Positions 33,686 through 46,254 of a stretch of 64,000 bases of DNA are shown one piece after another. The translations under genes and the position numbers were made by a program. The stretch comes from Chrysemys picta bellii. Lineage: Eukaryota > Chordata > Testudines > Emydidae. Where the stretch lies: assembly GCF_011386835.1 (NCBI RefSeq), contig NC_088795.1, positions 116,453,434 through 116,517,433 on the forward strand, read 5' to 3'. A model generated the notes under the pieces. That model searched no databases and was not told the DNA's origin. It saw only the letters and a list, made by a program, of their open reading frames with translations. Every line of letters starts with the position of its first letter. The first letter of the stretch is position 1.

Positions 33686-34372
33686 GAAGCGGGCAAACTT
33701 TTTGGCCTGAGGGCTGCATCGGGTTTCCGAAATTGTATGGAGGGCCGGTTAGGGGAGGCTGTGCCTCCCCAAACAGCCAGGTGTGGCCCAGCCCCTGCCC
33801 CCTAACCGACCCCCCCTATCAGCCCCCACCAGGACCCCTACCCCATCCACCCCCCGCTCTCTGTCCCCTGACCACCTCCTGGGCCCCCCACCCCTAACTG
33901 CCCCCTGCCGTCCCATCCAACCCCCCCTTCCTGGCTGCCCCCTCCGCCCCATCCAACCACCTCTTCTCCCTGGCTGCCCCCAGACCCCCCTGCTCCTAAC
34001 TGCCCCCCACCACCCCATCCAACCCCTCTCTCCTTCCTGACTGCCCCCCCCTGGACCCCTGCCCCATCCATCCTCCCTTCTCTCTGTCCCCTGACTGCCC
34101 CCTGAACCCCCACCCCTGACTGCCCCCTGCTGCCCCATCCAATCCCTCCTCTCATTCCTGACTGCTCCCCTGGGACCCCTGCTCCATCCACCCCGCTCCC
34201 TGACCACCCCCGGAATCCCTGCCCCTGACTGCCCCCCGCCGCCCCATCCAATCCCTCCTCTCCTTCCTGACTGCCCCCCCCTCCCGGGGACCCCTACCCC
34301 ATCCAACCATCCCTTCTCCCTGACCGCCCCCGGAACCCCCGCCCCCATCCAATCCCCCTGTTCCCCACCCTC
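33686..34372. mobile_element. hAT-like left end followed by a C-rich minisatellite
   Basis: The left end AGCGGGCAAACTTTTTGGCC with GAGGGCTGCATC is the same family as the element at 9126. The right inverted end is not seen. 33786-34372 is C-rich with a recurring CCCCATCCAATCCCTCCTCT module and higher-order period of about 110-120 bp (starts near 34013, 34134 and 34243). Confidence 0.7.
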
Positions 34373-35649
34373 TGAAAACTTTTTTGTTAGACAAAATGAT
34401 TGGAATGTTTGAGCTGAAAAAGGCTGTACCATTTGATTACCTAACCTGCCATATGAATCATCACTTTGAGCATTCTTTACAGTTGGCTGCTCCCACCGAC
34501 TCTATCAGAACATTATTTAAACCATGATGGGCATTTACTCATGTGGTTTTTATTTCTCTCTAAGGTGGTAGAAAATCCTTTGAGATGTGGCAAACTTAAA
34601 ACTAGATCATAGGTTTAATTGGTCTTAGTGGAGAACTCTGAGACTGAACTAACTTTGGTTTTACTAAGTTACATGATATTTCCAAAATTGAACAGGCCTA
34701 AACTATGGCACAAGTATAATTTCAGGTTACTTTGCATTTTATTACATACCCCCTAGTCTCTTTCCTTGGTAGTCTACTGGCAAGAGCTGATCTGAATTCT
34801 TTGTTCTCAGTCTTCTGAGTTCTCAGTGACACCTTCTACCCCATTTCCATTTACTGATGTTAACCGCTCTTGTCAGACACAAGCCCCAACCTGTATTTTT
34901 TCAGGAAGGATCTTTGCAATGCAAGCCATACTATTTTCATGTCCTCAAGGATCACATTTCTTTAAAGTGATGTGATGCTTATTAATAAGTTTCACATAAC
35001 TCCTTTAACCAATTGTGTGGTTTACAACTCTTCCCAGCCCCCAAATTACATCAGCAATAGCAGTCCATAATATTCACAAACCCCACTCATCTGGAAACAG
35101 CATATTTCAATATAGGAGCATGCCTAATATCTTTTTTTTTTAAACCACTATAAGGTGCTAAAACACTAGGCATATGATTCAAATGCCACAAAATGCAGCT
35201 GTACTTGTATGGTACAGTAGCTGATTCTTGTAGAACTAGCTTAAATGCCTAGTGCTTATCTCTAGAATTCATTTCTTAGGAGTCCTTGCTCATTTAGCGA
35301 AGTGGTAAAGTGATTATTATTTGGACTGTGGCTACATCACACATGAAATAATAGATACTTTTGTTATTAAATGAGAAATTTCCTGCCTCATTCTACATCC
35401 CTGAACCTAATTCATAAAGCAGCTTTCAAAATTTGACTTTAGATTAGAAGGGGAAACGTTATAACTCAGTTATACAAGTGACAAATAGATCTTGACTTTA
35501 GCATTAAGTCAAACAGATGGGGTTGGGAAGGGGAGGCAGGAATTTGTTTTGCTTTATTGTTGACCAGCATGTGACCAGCAATTGCAAATTTTTGTAGCTT
35601 TTTATTTTTTCCTTAGGTTGCAATGAATCTGTTTCTCATGTCAATTCTT

Positions 35650-35755
35650 TAGGGGGTAGGAACTGTGATTTTTATTTTACGTTTGTGCAGGGCCAAGCTC
35701 AATAGGGCGCTGATCCTGTTTGAAATCTGGGTGCTACAATAACATGAATATCAAA
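35650..35755 (+). mobile_element. Old L2/MIR-like retroposon tail
   Basis: Reads TAGGAACTGTGATTTTTATT, GTTTGTGCAGGGCCAAGCTC and CTGGGTGCTACAATAACATG, a diverged form of the tail at 41247. Confidence 0.45.
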
Positions 35756-36383
35756 TACTAATGTTTAGCATCTCTTGGGATATTAATGTTTTGTTAAGGG
35801 CTATTATTTTGCCATGGAACAAGATATTTAAAAAAAAAACAAATTTTGGTTCAATCCTGGATTTGTGACTCATCTCCCATTATTAATGCAGAATGCTTTC
35901 AGTCCTATCTTGATCAGCTGGCATCTCTTGAGGTGGTGTAACCAAGGGTGAAGTAGAATATATTTTCACTCACTCTGTAGAACTACTGAGGACAGAAAGT
36001 CTGTTTTCCCACTGCAGGTGTATCGTGAGTAGGAGCAATGGGTCTCTTCTGTTTCTCTTTAGGAAGCTCAGGAAGTTAGCAGTTGGTTGCTGTCATCTTC
36101 CTCCTCCCCACATTGGGTTTCTTGGAAGGAAAATACAGTTTTCTTTGCCCCTCAGCAGGGATTCAGAACAGTAAGAAGAAGCATCACCGGTGTCTCAGGA
36201 AAAAATGGAAAGTCACAGAATTCATGACCCTCAAGTCCAAACAGCCGTAGGAATAAGGGACGTGAATTGATAGGTTCATATTAATTTCAGATTTCACTCA
36301 ATGTATAGTAGCACAACTCATATAGAGAATTCTAATGTTTATCAACAAAATATCCCTAATTCAATTGTGCAGGTTTGTTATGA

Positions 36384-36530
36384 AAGGTTTCAGAGTAGCA
36401 GCCGTGTTAGTCTGTATCCGCAAAAAGAACAGGAGTACTTGTAGCACCTTAGAGACTAACAAATTTATTAGAGCATAAGCTTTCGTGGACTACAGCCCAC
36501 TTCTTCGGATGCATATAGAATGGAACATGT
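36384..36530 (+). mobile_element. tRNA-derived SINE of the turtle type
   Basis: Reads GGTTTCAGAGTAGCAGCCGT, then GTACTTGTAGCACCTTAGAG, GAGCATAAGCTTTCGTGGAC and CCACTTCTTCGGATGCATAT, ending in GAATGGAACAT. The same family as the copies at 10066 and 52178 but another subfamily (head with GTAGCAGCCG, tail with GGATGCATATAGAATGG). It is followed directly by a CR1 tail fragment. Confidence 0.85.
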
Positions 36531-36585
36531 CAGATGAGAATGATCTAATGGTCCTTTCTGGCCTTAAACTCTATGAATCTAGGAA
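36528..36585 (+). mobile_element. CR1 LINE 3' tail fragment
   Basis: Reads GATCTAATGGTCCTTTCTGG ... ending CTCTATGAATCTAGG, the end of a CR1 3' UTR. It abuts the SINE at 36384. Confidence 0.6.
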
Positions 36586-38805
36586 TACCTAGACAGATAG
36601 ATGGGTTCTTAGCCTGCTAGTAGATTTTACTATAAAAAGTCCCTTATCAGTTACACTGTTTAGGGGGCAAAATTTGACCTCTGCCATTGCATTCCACTTT
36701 TAGATGTTCTCTCAAATAGTAGCATTTATTAAATGTCTGATCTCTCTCTCTCTCTCTCTCCTCCTGCCCCCACTGAAATGATACTCCCATCTGATACATA
36801 GTATCAGTTTTTCTTCTATGGAACTGTCCTTTGGCAGTGGGACAGTTACTTTCTAGCATGGGTTCTCAACCAGGGCGTTACTAACCAGTCCAAGAGTGGT
36901 TGTGACTCTCTTCTTTTCTTTATAGCTAATGGGAGGGGGAATCTGAAAATCCTTTTCCGTTTTATCGTGGGGTCATGGTAGGAAAAAGGTTGAGGTCCCC
37001 ACTGCACTAGAGTAAAATCATTGCCATCTTTGCTTCAGAACTATCCATGGCAGAGTAAAGAGTGGATACCAGTGAGTTTGGCTGTGTCTCTGAATACATT
37101 TTAATGTCCTGGAAAGATAAAGCTGCTATTTCTTTACATGAATATATAAAGACTCTCTATTAAAAAGCTCTAAACATTTAAGACAAAATAACCTCTTTTA
37201 AAACTGAGATATAAGAACACTTTTTTCAATTTAGCTTATGCCATTTAGCAAGGGGTTTAGGTTAAACAAACCAAAAAATAAAGCCGCTCTTATATAAGAT
37301 AAGATTTCAGGATTGTCACTCTGTGTGTCACTTGAAAGCTGAGAATGTCTGTAGAGTCAGTGCAATGGAATCTGCTACAAACGTGGCTGAGAGCTCTTTT
37401 TGTTTTGCATATCAGCAGGTTGAATCATCACTGGGATTTGCAATCTGTTACTGTCCATTTTGACTTCATGAATTACAACTATCTGGTATACAGTACAGTA
37501 AGGCATGTATCTATGCCATGAAGAGTGCTAATGCATTGTGAGATTAGAAGTAACTCAACCAATCACCACCCTTAGTCTATGGCTAATTTGCATGCAATAG
37601 TTTTATTGGTTGTTTGAGAGAGACTCTACAGATGATGGATTTCTTGGTCCAACTGACACACCCATGCAACAACATAGGCTTTCCCTTACTAGTTCTGGAA
37701 TAAGAATGTCCCTATGTGGAATTTTACTGCTATAACTACATTGGTTTAGCTATACTGGTATAATTTACCATTATAATTGGTGAGTGCTCAGCACCTCTGA
37801 AAATGAGGGCACTTACTTCAGCACCTAAATATACCTTTAGAGGCCTGATTTCTCACCCAAGTTTTAAAAGATTGACCTTAAAAATAGACCATTTGCAAAC
37901 AAGTCCATGACCTTGAGTTCAACCTGAACTGCAAAATGTAAAGTGTAACAGTAATGACTCTTCTATGTCATGGTGAGTGTATCATAGGCCTTCACTCAGA
38001 AAATGTACTATTTCTGTAACTTTTATAGTCACTCAAAAAAACGGAGGCAAATTTTATGACAAGTTATGTATGAGTCAGAATGGAACATTACAATGGTAAA
38101 AATGCTAGAGGGTAACTGGATTCCAGCTGTGTAGCAATTTCTTGGTGTCATTTCATAGCTTTTTTTAAAAAATACATCCTTCAAGCAGTGGAAATAACAC
38201 AATTAGCTTTGATGCGAAAAGATAGAAAGCATTCCTCATACATTCTTTGTGCAGGAGATTTGGCATTTTAGTTAATTTTCAGGATAGGCACTTGGGGTTA
38301 TATTATGTGCTATAAGATAATAAATGGATCATCTACCCTTTGAAAATTGTAAATTTATTGCATAATTATAAATATGTTGCCTCACTATTTTGAATATCCT
38401 TTTAATGAACCAGAAATACATTTCAGCTTTCCTTACAGCTACTGTGCATTAGGGCTCATGCTGTCATTTTTCAGATGCAGAGTCCCAAGGCACGCTGAAC
38501 TCCCAATAAATAAATACAGCATACTTTCCTTCTTCACAGTCACTTATTTTTTTTTTCATTTATATAATTTATTTCCATTCTATTTCATCAGATTAGCTTC
38601 CGCTGTCCCTGCGATACCTGCCCCCATGCCTGGCAACTCCCACTTACCCTCTCCCTTACCGTAGCAAGGTCTAGCAACCCATTATTATTCAAATATTTAC
38701 AACCTTTTTCATTTGTTTTATTTGCGGCAAACCCCATTAAAGTCAATGTAAAGATACCCATTCACGTCAGTGGGTTTTGGTCCAGGCTCAAAATGCACTT
38801 CTTTT

Positions 38806-39885
38806 TAGATGCAGCCAGCACTCACAAATAGCCTGGCCCTGGGAGATGCTGGGCTCCTGTTTGCGACATACCATGGTACAATCCAGACTACTGAGCGGCT
38901 GTGTACTCCCTGCTTAGCAATTATGGGTGCTTTACAATGCTTTGGTTGAAGCAGCTTCCAGTTGGGCTGCTCACAGCCTTTCAGTGTGCAAGCCACACGC
39001 TGAATGTTGGTGTGTAACCGCAGCCTGCTAGTCACACCTGGTTTACACTCTGGCTCTCACCAGCCTTGGCTATACTTCAAGGTGACCCCAACACCCCCCC
39101 CCAATAATATGCTCACAACTTGCCACCCCAAATGTAGTTTTCCAGACACTTCAATTTAAACACACTGGATTAGATAAAACAATAAAACAAGTTTATTAAC
39201 TACCAAGAGAGAGGTTTTAAGTGAGTACAAGTAATGCATCATAACTTTTAAAAATGGTTACAAGAAAAATAAAGGTAAAACACAACTGGTGCCTAACTTA
39301 ACAGCCTATGTTAAATTCAAAGCAAAGTGTTCTCACCATATGCTTTCAGCAGTCTTACTGACTAAACTTCTTAGGTCAGGACCTCTTCTCCAGTCTAATG
39401 GCTGCTGACTTTTTGTCCCTTTAGGTGCAGTGAATCGATGGGCGGCGGGAGTATCTTGAGGTGTTTGTCCCTTCTTTTGATAGTTTCAGTTCCCCTCTTG
39501 AAAAACCTTTCCAACTGAGAATCAAGAGCCAAAGAGTCTATGTGGAATAATAATATTTCCTGATGGGTTTTTTCACCTATTTGAACTTCCTTTGTCTTCT
39601 CTTCCTGCTGTTCACTGCTTAAATGCAAACTAAGCAGAGCATACATTCCTTTGTTTAAGACAGACCAGTTTGCTAGCTTCTGTTTGGGCAGGGTTTGGAA
39701 CATGTGTTAATAACACCATACAGGGGAATCTTATAACTTCACACACAATGTTGCTACACATATTTTACCAGTACAATACGGACCAACAACTTATGAGTTT
39801 TCAAATGATACCTTACAAAGGCATACCTTGTACAAAAAGTATTACAATAGTGTATAGGATCTGGACATGGGTACATTCTGTTAAC
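38806..39885 (-). mobile_element. LTR-type element, antisense
   Basis: Around 39165-39215 it shares CACACTGG.TTAGAT and AAGTTTATTAACTAC with the antisense LTR at 6355. The right end has GATACCTTACAAAGGCATAC and TTGTACAAAAAGTATTAC, compare GACACCTTACATGCCACATC and TTGTACAAAATGCATCAT near 7067. The left part (38806-39060) may be internal sequence of the same insertion. No retroviral frame is seen. Confidence 0.55.
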
Positions 39886-40055
39886 CCATAGATCTTTTTA
39901 ACTCCACTGGGACTTACAGGTGCTCAGTCCTTCTCAGGAGCAGGCTTAGGATACATGAAAGAACCTCTTTACCCCTGAAATCAGTTGATGTTGCTGGATA
40001 GCTTGCATGGATAGGAAGGACTAGATGCCATTTTTGTACATTAAAAAATTATCAC

Positions 40056-40510
40056 TAGAGCTGGTCTGAAGAACTTTGATACCATTTTCAGTCAGAAAAT
40101 GTAGTTCCATCAAAGTTGAAATACTTTGTGAAATTATATTTATTCCACAAAAACTTCATTTTGGAGACTAAAGTTGGGGGGGTGGGTGAAAAGAGTTCTG
40201 ACAATGTTGAGAAGTCCCACGTTGACATTTTTCAGAATAAAATATTTTGATTTTTTTTCTGAAATTTTAAAATTGTGTGTTATATACTTATGCTATGTTA
40301 TATAATATAAAAATATAATAACATTATTTGTATTATGAAATATAAACGTTTTAAAAATTCTAATTCAAGATGTTTCAGTTGAGCAGAAACAAGTTTTCTT
40401 TCATGGCGAATTTTGAAATTTCAGAGTTTAATTCCAAATCGGAATGAAAATAAATTTTGAAGTTTTGAAATTCTCCTCAAAATGGAATTTCTGTTCTCAG
40501 CACAGCTCTA
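40056..40510. mobile_element. hAT-type element with a perfect target duplication
   Basis: Ends TAGAGCTGGTCTGAAGAA and, in reverse complement, TAGAGCTGTGCTGAGAACA. Flanks are attatcac on both sides (40048-40055 and 40511-40518). AT-rich core with no frame. Confidence 0.95.
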
Positions 40511-41246
40511 ATTATCACACCGTAACACCTGACATAATTTTTATATATTACCACCCTGTGTCAAATTTAAATCTCCTTTCATTCATCTTTTATTATTTGT
40601 AGCAGATGTTTGTACAAAAAACACCGTCATTTTGTAAAATTTCAAATATTTCCTTTAGTTTTTCACCCCATTTGGGCGGGTGTAGGCAGTGGGGAGAATG
40701 GTGGTGATGAATTTGTCTTGCTTGTTTTTCTAAGAAACTGAATACCAAAAAGACAGAACGGCGAAAAGGGAATGACTCCTGTTGATAAAGCAAACTAAAA
40801 ATCAGTAATTGAGAAATACTGAAAAGTGTTTCATGTACTGTTTGTGCATGTGTACATACCAATAAAAAGCATCAGTATAAAATATTCTCATAATCATCAG
40901 TTACAGAATTTGGGGGGGATTAAAACAGAAATCATCCCTGTTTTATCCTTCTGCTTTTGAAGTTCCATTTTGTGAGCCAAGGCAAGCTAGGTATCATCTT
41001 CAGTTGGCATCTCGTTTCTTGTTTTTCCTCTTGAGTTTCTGTTCCTCCCCAATCTCCCACCCCCAATCTCTGTCTCCTCTTTTCTTCTTTCTGTCTTTGT
41101 TGCCCTTTTTCTTCTCTTCCTTTCCCTTGGAGTTTTTCTATTTTAAAATGGTTTTCAGTAGAGACCTATGGAGTATTCAGAAAAACTACTTGTTCCTAAT
41201 ATGAAGATACTACAATGCAATATTAACAGCATTTTACTGTGCACTT

Positions 41247-41345
41247 AGATTGTAACCTCTCTGAGGCAGGGACCATTTTTTTGTTATATATTTGTATAGT
41301 GCCTGTCACAATGGGCTGTAGCTGCTACTGCAATACAGATAATAA
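41247..41345 (+). mobile_element. Old L2/MIR-like retroposon tail
   Basis: Reads AGATTGTAACCTCTCTGAGG, CAGGGACCATTTTTTTGTTA and GTGCCTGTCACAATGGGCTG, ending GCAATACAGATAATAATGAT. Confidence 0.6.
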
Positions 41346-42045
41346 TGATACCCCTTTTGACCCAAATGGATAGCCCATCATTTGGGGTCTTGTAGGTTGT
41401 TTCACTTAGGAGAGAAATTGGTGGTGCAATTCAATTCTTTGATGCAATTTTGCTTATTCATTAAGAATGTACAAAGTCTTGTTTCTCTGACCATAGTAGG
41501 AACCAAATAGCAGGAGACAATTTCTGTGTCTGGTGTTCCATGCCTGCCTTTCCTGCCAGTGCTCCATACCCCAAAATCCTTTTCTTTTAATTTTCTCTCA
41601 CAACCACATCCCAACTTTCTGTTACTGTGGCTTGACTTTATATCTCTGCTTCTGTCTCAATCTCTGGTGCCTGGGGCAGCATCGGCTCAAGCTTTTTTCA
41701 TGTGCCTGTGTGTTGAGTGCTACTGCTGTTGGTTCAGCCAATTCTTCACAATGGCTTCTTAATGTTTATCCTGAATGTAAGGCAGCAGCTACACCCAGCT
41801 CATAACAATGTATAACTCAACCCATAACACTAATGACTGAATTTACATATTTTGAATTTATTCCAAATCATTCCGGATTAGGGTGAAAACAATTTAAAGA
41901 GGGATGTCACAGATGTCTATTCAAGAAGCTTCTATACAGCAAGCTACTATTTTGCCATTGTTTAAATCATGATTGATTATTTTAGTGTCCTTACTCATCA
42001 AGTAAGCTGCTTTCACACATACCATTATTGTCTCTTTACTTTTAG

Positions 42046-42206
42046 TATATCAAGAGGTTTTACAATGAAAGTTGGGACAGAAGATACGGCCACGTAATAG
42101 ATGGAGGAACTCTTACACTCCTCTGGTCTATAACCGTGTCTATTTTCTCCATTGGTGGACTGGTGGGTGCGATAATTACCACACCAATTGTGAAGTTCTT
42201 TGGCCG
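42046..42206 (+). CDS. SLC2A9: SLC2A9 coding exon, extracellular loop 1 and TM2
   Basis: Seen: acceptor tactttttag ending at 42045, then TAT ATC AAG AGG..., ending within a codon (cg|) before donor gtaggt at 42207. The length is 161 bp, the length I recall for the matching exon in other GLUT genes. The peptide starts [19 protein letters not shown] is an N-glycosylation site in loop 1, as in human GLUT9. Then comes [20 protein letters not shown], the TM2 segment, and a run into ...KFFGR, the first half of the loop 2-3 motif G-R-K/R. The preceding exon ends ...NAPTV in phase 0, so the join reads NAPTV-YIKRF, matching the human join NAPTP-YIK. The exon is intact, with no stop or frameshift. Confidence 0.95.
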
Positions 42207-44154
42207 GTAGGTACATTACAAGGCTCTGAATTTGGCATCTTACTTACCCTTTTTATAGCATCAATAAAAATATTTTCTAACATAATAAATTTCCTTCTCA
42301 GTTTAAAGACCTTCAAATTAGGAAAACTACATTGGATAGCTTCTAAATTTTATATGATCTGGTGGTGCTGCCCCACAGGAAACAAGGAAAAGCTTACCAT
42401 TGTTATTGTTTATAACTCCAAATTTGTAGCAGTCACCAGAGGTGGTAGCTGAATCAAAGGGCTGTCTCTTTTGGAGTAGTATGCACAGATTGAGTTCCGT
42501 AGGGCCATTGTTCAGGGTTGTCTTTGGGTAAACACTGACCAGGTGTAACATGTATTCCTAAATTCCATGGTTACTGTAAAGGAGAATACTTGCATTGGCA
42601 GATTTCTGCTTTACTGTGCAGCTCACACCACAGTCATATCCGGGGGTAGCTTCAGGTCCGAAGTTAGCCACAAAGAGAAGTGGGGAGTTTGGGAAACTGT
42701 GAGAGAGGCAATAAAACCTTAAATGAGAGGATTTGGGGGTGTCCTTGCACCAAGATATTATTTCTCATATTCAAGAGGGGTTTTAAGGGTTAAAAAACTA
42801 ACTTTAGAATATTTTTTTAAAAGAAAGTCTCCTGAGTATTTCTTTAAATTCTTTAAGATGACTCACAGAATGACTTGCTACTGGCAAATTAGGTTCTACT
42901 AAATGTCACCACAGGGGCTCAAATACATAGACATGTATAAAAACATCGTCCATCCCCTCTCCCCCATCATTCTGCTTCCTCTAGTCTTTTAGCCTTTATT
43001 TTCCTCCTTTCTTTCCCTCGTCTTCTTGATTCTAACTTTCTCCCTTGTCTTACTCTACCCCTTACTCCCCTACAATCCAATTTCCACTTACCTCAAATCT
43101 TCTGTCTCCTGTACTTTCCTTTTCTACACCCAATCCATTTTTCTCCTCGTTTTTCTTCCCCATTTTTCACCTTACACAGTATGCTCTGTGGTTCTTCCTA
43201 CATTCACACAGCAAATACCTATTCTCTGGCCCTCCAAATCCTTTGTCCACTGTTTCCCTTCCCCACCTCCAGTAATTCACCAATTCTGTGCCTTCCCTCC
43301 CATCAATTCACCAATCTATTTTGTTTTCAATATCCTTTCCCCTCAATTTAACTACTCAGTTCTCAGCCTCCTCCCCAACTCATCAATTCATACCCTTCTC
43401 AAATTCTCCATCTCACAATCAAAAACTTCATTCAAAAGGTGTCAGTGAATGTTCTGCACTGTATTTTTTAAAATGTCAAATATGAGAGCTCACCATAGCA
43501 AGTCTCTTACATTTTTTGCTGAGAAGAGGAGAGGCATTTTTGTGATTAACAAGTGTGCGGGTTACTAAGGTTTATTGAAATGGTGTAGCAAGTAAACAGA
43601 CAGTTGCACAAATGCCATTTTGATAGAAGCAGATCACATTCCTAGGCTATGGGGTTAAATTTCCAAGGTTTTGTCCCTTTGCCCATAGAATATGAGAATT
43701 CAAGTAATGAAAATAGAGAGCTCTGCCATGCAGCTACTGTATGAGCACAGAATAAGGATTTGTACATGGAAGGAACTGTGCCTTCAACAGCTGTTATTCA
43801 AAAAAGTATTCAAGACTGCCCATCAAGAATGAGTTTTCAGGAATACTATTCACACTGCAGTCCTTTTGGATAGTTGATATTCATGATAGTTACGGAAACT
43901 TGTCTAAGTATTCAACTGTAGTGCCTAAAAAGGGCACCAAAACAGTGACAGAGCAATAAAAAGCCCTTTCTGCATAGTACAGTGTGCATGCGGGCTGCTG
44001 GATGGTGTGAATAGTGAAACTGACTTTAATTTACACTGACTTAGAACAATGAGACAGAGGGGACCAACATATTGTCCAGAAATAATGTCCGTGTTTTAAA
44101 ATACAGCACTCAACATTTATTTATTTGTTGCTGGACTAAAGATTACATTTCTCA

Positions 44155-44235
44155 GAAGTAGGGTAAACTTTTCAGATGCATCTAAATGACATAGGAGCCT
44201 AAGTCCCATTGATTGGGCTCCTAAGTGCCTTGGGT
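44155..44235. mobile_element. MITE remnant
   Basis: AGGAGCCTAAGTCCCATTGA and TTGGGCTCCTAAGTGCCTT form an inverted pair of the AGGAGCCTAAGTC type. It abuts the CR1 body. Confidence 0.45.
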
Positions 44236-45842
44236 GAACGTGATCATGAAATGATAGAGTTCCTGATTCTATGGAATCATGGGAGGGAAAACAGCAGAAT
44301 AAAGATAATGGATCTCAAGGAGGCAGACTTTAGCAAACTCAAGGAGTTGGTAGGTAAGATCCCATGGGAAGCAAACCTCAGGGGAAAAACAGTTTGAGAG
44401 ACTTGACAGTTTTTCAGACACATTATTAAGGGCACAAGAGCAAACTATCTCGCTGCATGGGAGAGCTAGGAAGTATTGCAAGAGACCACCCTAACTTACC
44501 TAGAAGATCTTCAATGATCTTCAAAAAAGAGATCTACAAAAAGTGGAAAATAAGTCAAATTACGAAGGATGAATATAAAAAAACCAACACAAGCATATAG
44601 GGACAAAATTAGGCCAAGGCACAAAATGAGATTAAACTAGCTAAAGACATAAAGGCTAACAAGAAAACATTCTACAAATACATTAGAAGCAAGAGGAAGA
44701 CCAAGGAGAGGGTAGACCCCTTACTCAATGAGGAGGGAAAGGTAATAACAGAAAATGTGGAAATGGCGGAAGTGCTAAATGCCTTTTTTGTTTCATTTTT
44801 CACCAAAAAGGTTTGTAGCAATCGGATGTCTAACATAGTGAATGCCAGTGAAAATGAGGTAGGTTTTTAGGCTAATATAGGGAAAGAACAAGTTAAAAAT
44901 TACTTAGACAAGTTAGATGTCTTCAAGTCGGCAGGGCCTGATGAAATACATCCTAGCATACTCAAGGAGCTGACTGAGGAGATATCTGAACCATTAGTGA
45001 TTATCTTCAAAAAGTCATGAAAGATTGGAGAGATTCCAGAGTACTGGAAGATGGCAAATATACAGCATATCTATAAAAAGGGGAATAACAACAAGCCAGA
45101 CCAGTCAGCTTAACTTCAGTACCCAGAAAGATAATGTAGCAAATAATCAAGCAATCAATTTGCAAACACCTAGAAGATAGTAAGGTGATAAGTAACAATC
45201 AACATGGATTTGTCTAGAACAAATCAGTCAAACCAACCTAATAGCTTTCTTTTACAGGGTGACAAACCATGTGGATAGGGGGAAGCAGTAGATGTGATAT
45301 ATCTTGACTTTAGAAAGGCTTTTGATACCTCCTCAGAAGCAAACTAGGAAAAGGTAGCCTAGATGGAGCTGCCATAAGGGGGGTGCATAACTGGTTGGAA
45401 AACCATTCCCAGACAGTAGTTACGAATGATTCAGAATCAAGATGGAAGGGCATATCGAATGGGGTCCCATGGGGATTGGTCCTGGGTCCGGTTCTCTTCA
45501 ATAGCTTCATAAATTGTTTAGATAATGGCCTAGAAAGTACACTTACAAAGTTTGAGGAGAAGACCAAGCTGGGAGGGATTGTAAGTGCTTTGAAGGATAG
45601 AATTAAAATTCAAAATGACTTGGGCAAACTGGAGAAATGGTCTGAAGTAAATAGGTTGAAATTCAATAAGAACAACTGCAAAGTACTCCACTTAGGAAGG
45701 AACAATCAATTGCACCCATACAAAATGAGAAATGAATGCCTAAGAAGGTGGTACTGCAGAAAGGGATCTGGGGGTTATAGTGGATCACAAGCTAGATGTG
45801 AGTCAACAGTGTACAACTGTTGCAAAAAAAGCTAATATAATT
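44225..45842 (+). pseudogene. Decayed CR1 LINE ORF2 (reverse transcriptase part)
   Basis: Recognisable CR1 coding sequence: GATCATGAAATGATAGAGTT at the left (end of the endonuclease part), a middle with [20 protein letters not shown] sequence (about 44936-44990), then the reverse transcriptase: YLDFRKAFDT near 45302-45330, and an open stretch from 45383 with SNGVPWGLVLGPVLFNSFIN. The family's S-G-V-P-Q-G-S-V-L-G-P reads S-N-G-V-P-W-G-L-V-L-G-P, and the catalytic A-D-D region (F-A-D-D-T-K-L-G-G) reads F-E-E-K-T-K-L-G-G, so both catalytic aspartates are gone. Many stops and shifts lie before 45383. The copy is inactive and truncated at about 45842, where an antisense CR1 3' end begins. Confidence 0.9.
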
Positions 45843-46250
45843 GAGAACATAAAAATGACTATACTGGGTCAGGCCGATGGTCTGTCTAGCCCAGTATCCT
45901 CTGTTCCAACAGTGGCCAATGCCAGGTGCTTCAGAGGGAATGAACAGAACAGGCAACCATGGTGCAATCCATCCCCTGTTGTCCACTCCCAGCTTCTGGC
46001 AACCAGAGGCTAGGGACACTTGGAGCATGGGGTTGCATCCCTAACCATCTTGACTAATAGCCATTGATGGACCTGTCCTTCATGAACTTATCTAGTTCTT
46101 TTTTGAACCCCGTTATAGTTTTGGCCTTCACAACATCCCCTGGCAATGAGTTCCACAGATTGACTGTGCATTACATGAAGAAGTACTTCATTTTATTTAT
46201 TTCAAACCTGCTGCCTATTAATTTCATTGGGTGACCCCTGGTTCTTGAGT
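45843..46250 (-). mobile_element. CR1 LINE 3' end, antisense
   Basis: Reads GACTATACTGGGTCAGGCCG, CCCAGTATCCTCTGTTCCAA, CCAGGTGCTTCAGAGGGAAT and CACAACATCCCCTGGCAATG, ending TTGGGTGACCCCTGGTTCTT. It is joined directly to the CR1 body on the other strand. Confidence 0.9.
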
Positions 46251-46254
46251 CTCA

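Larger units (their letters stand above)
24813..42045 (+). other. SLC2A9 intron between the TM1 and TM2 exons (17.2 kb)
   Basis: Bounded by gtaagt and ttttag. Repeats inside are listed separately. Stretches where I see nothing assignable: 24820-25570, 26670-27180, 28430-28790, 30000-30480, 32645-33685, 34375-36380, 36590-38800, 39890-40047, 40520-41245 and 41350-42040. No GLUT9-like exon is hidden in them by eye. Confidence 0.85.

Noticed and set aside
33749..34432. 227-codon Gly/Arg-rich open frame on the minus strand
   Set aside because: It is the antisense of a C-rich minisatellite; overlapping frames are open too, and composition explains it.
43020..43450. Ser/Leu/Pro-rich 140-codon open frame
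   Set aside because: A pyrimidine-rich simple stretch opens several frames at once; no domain.
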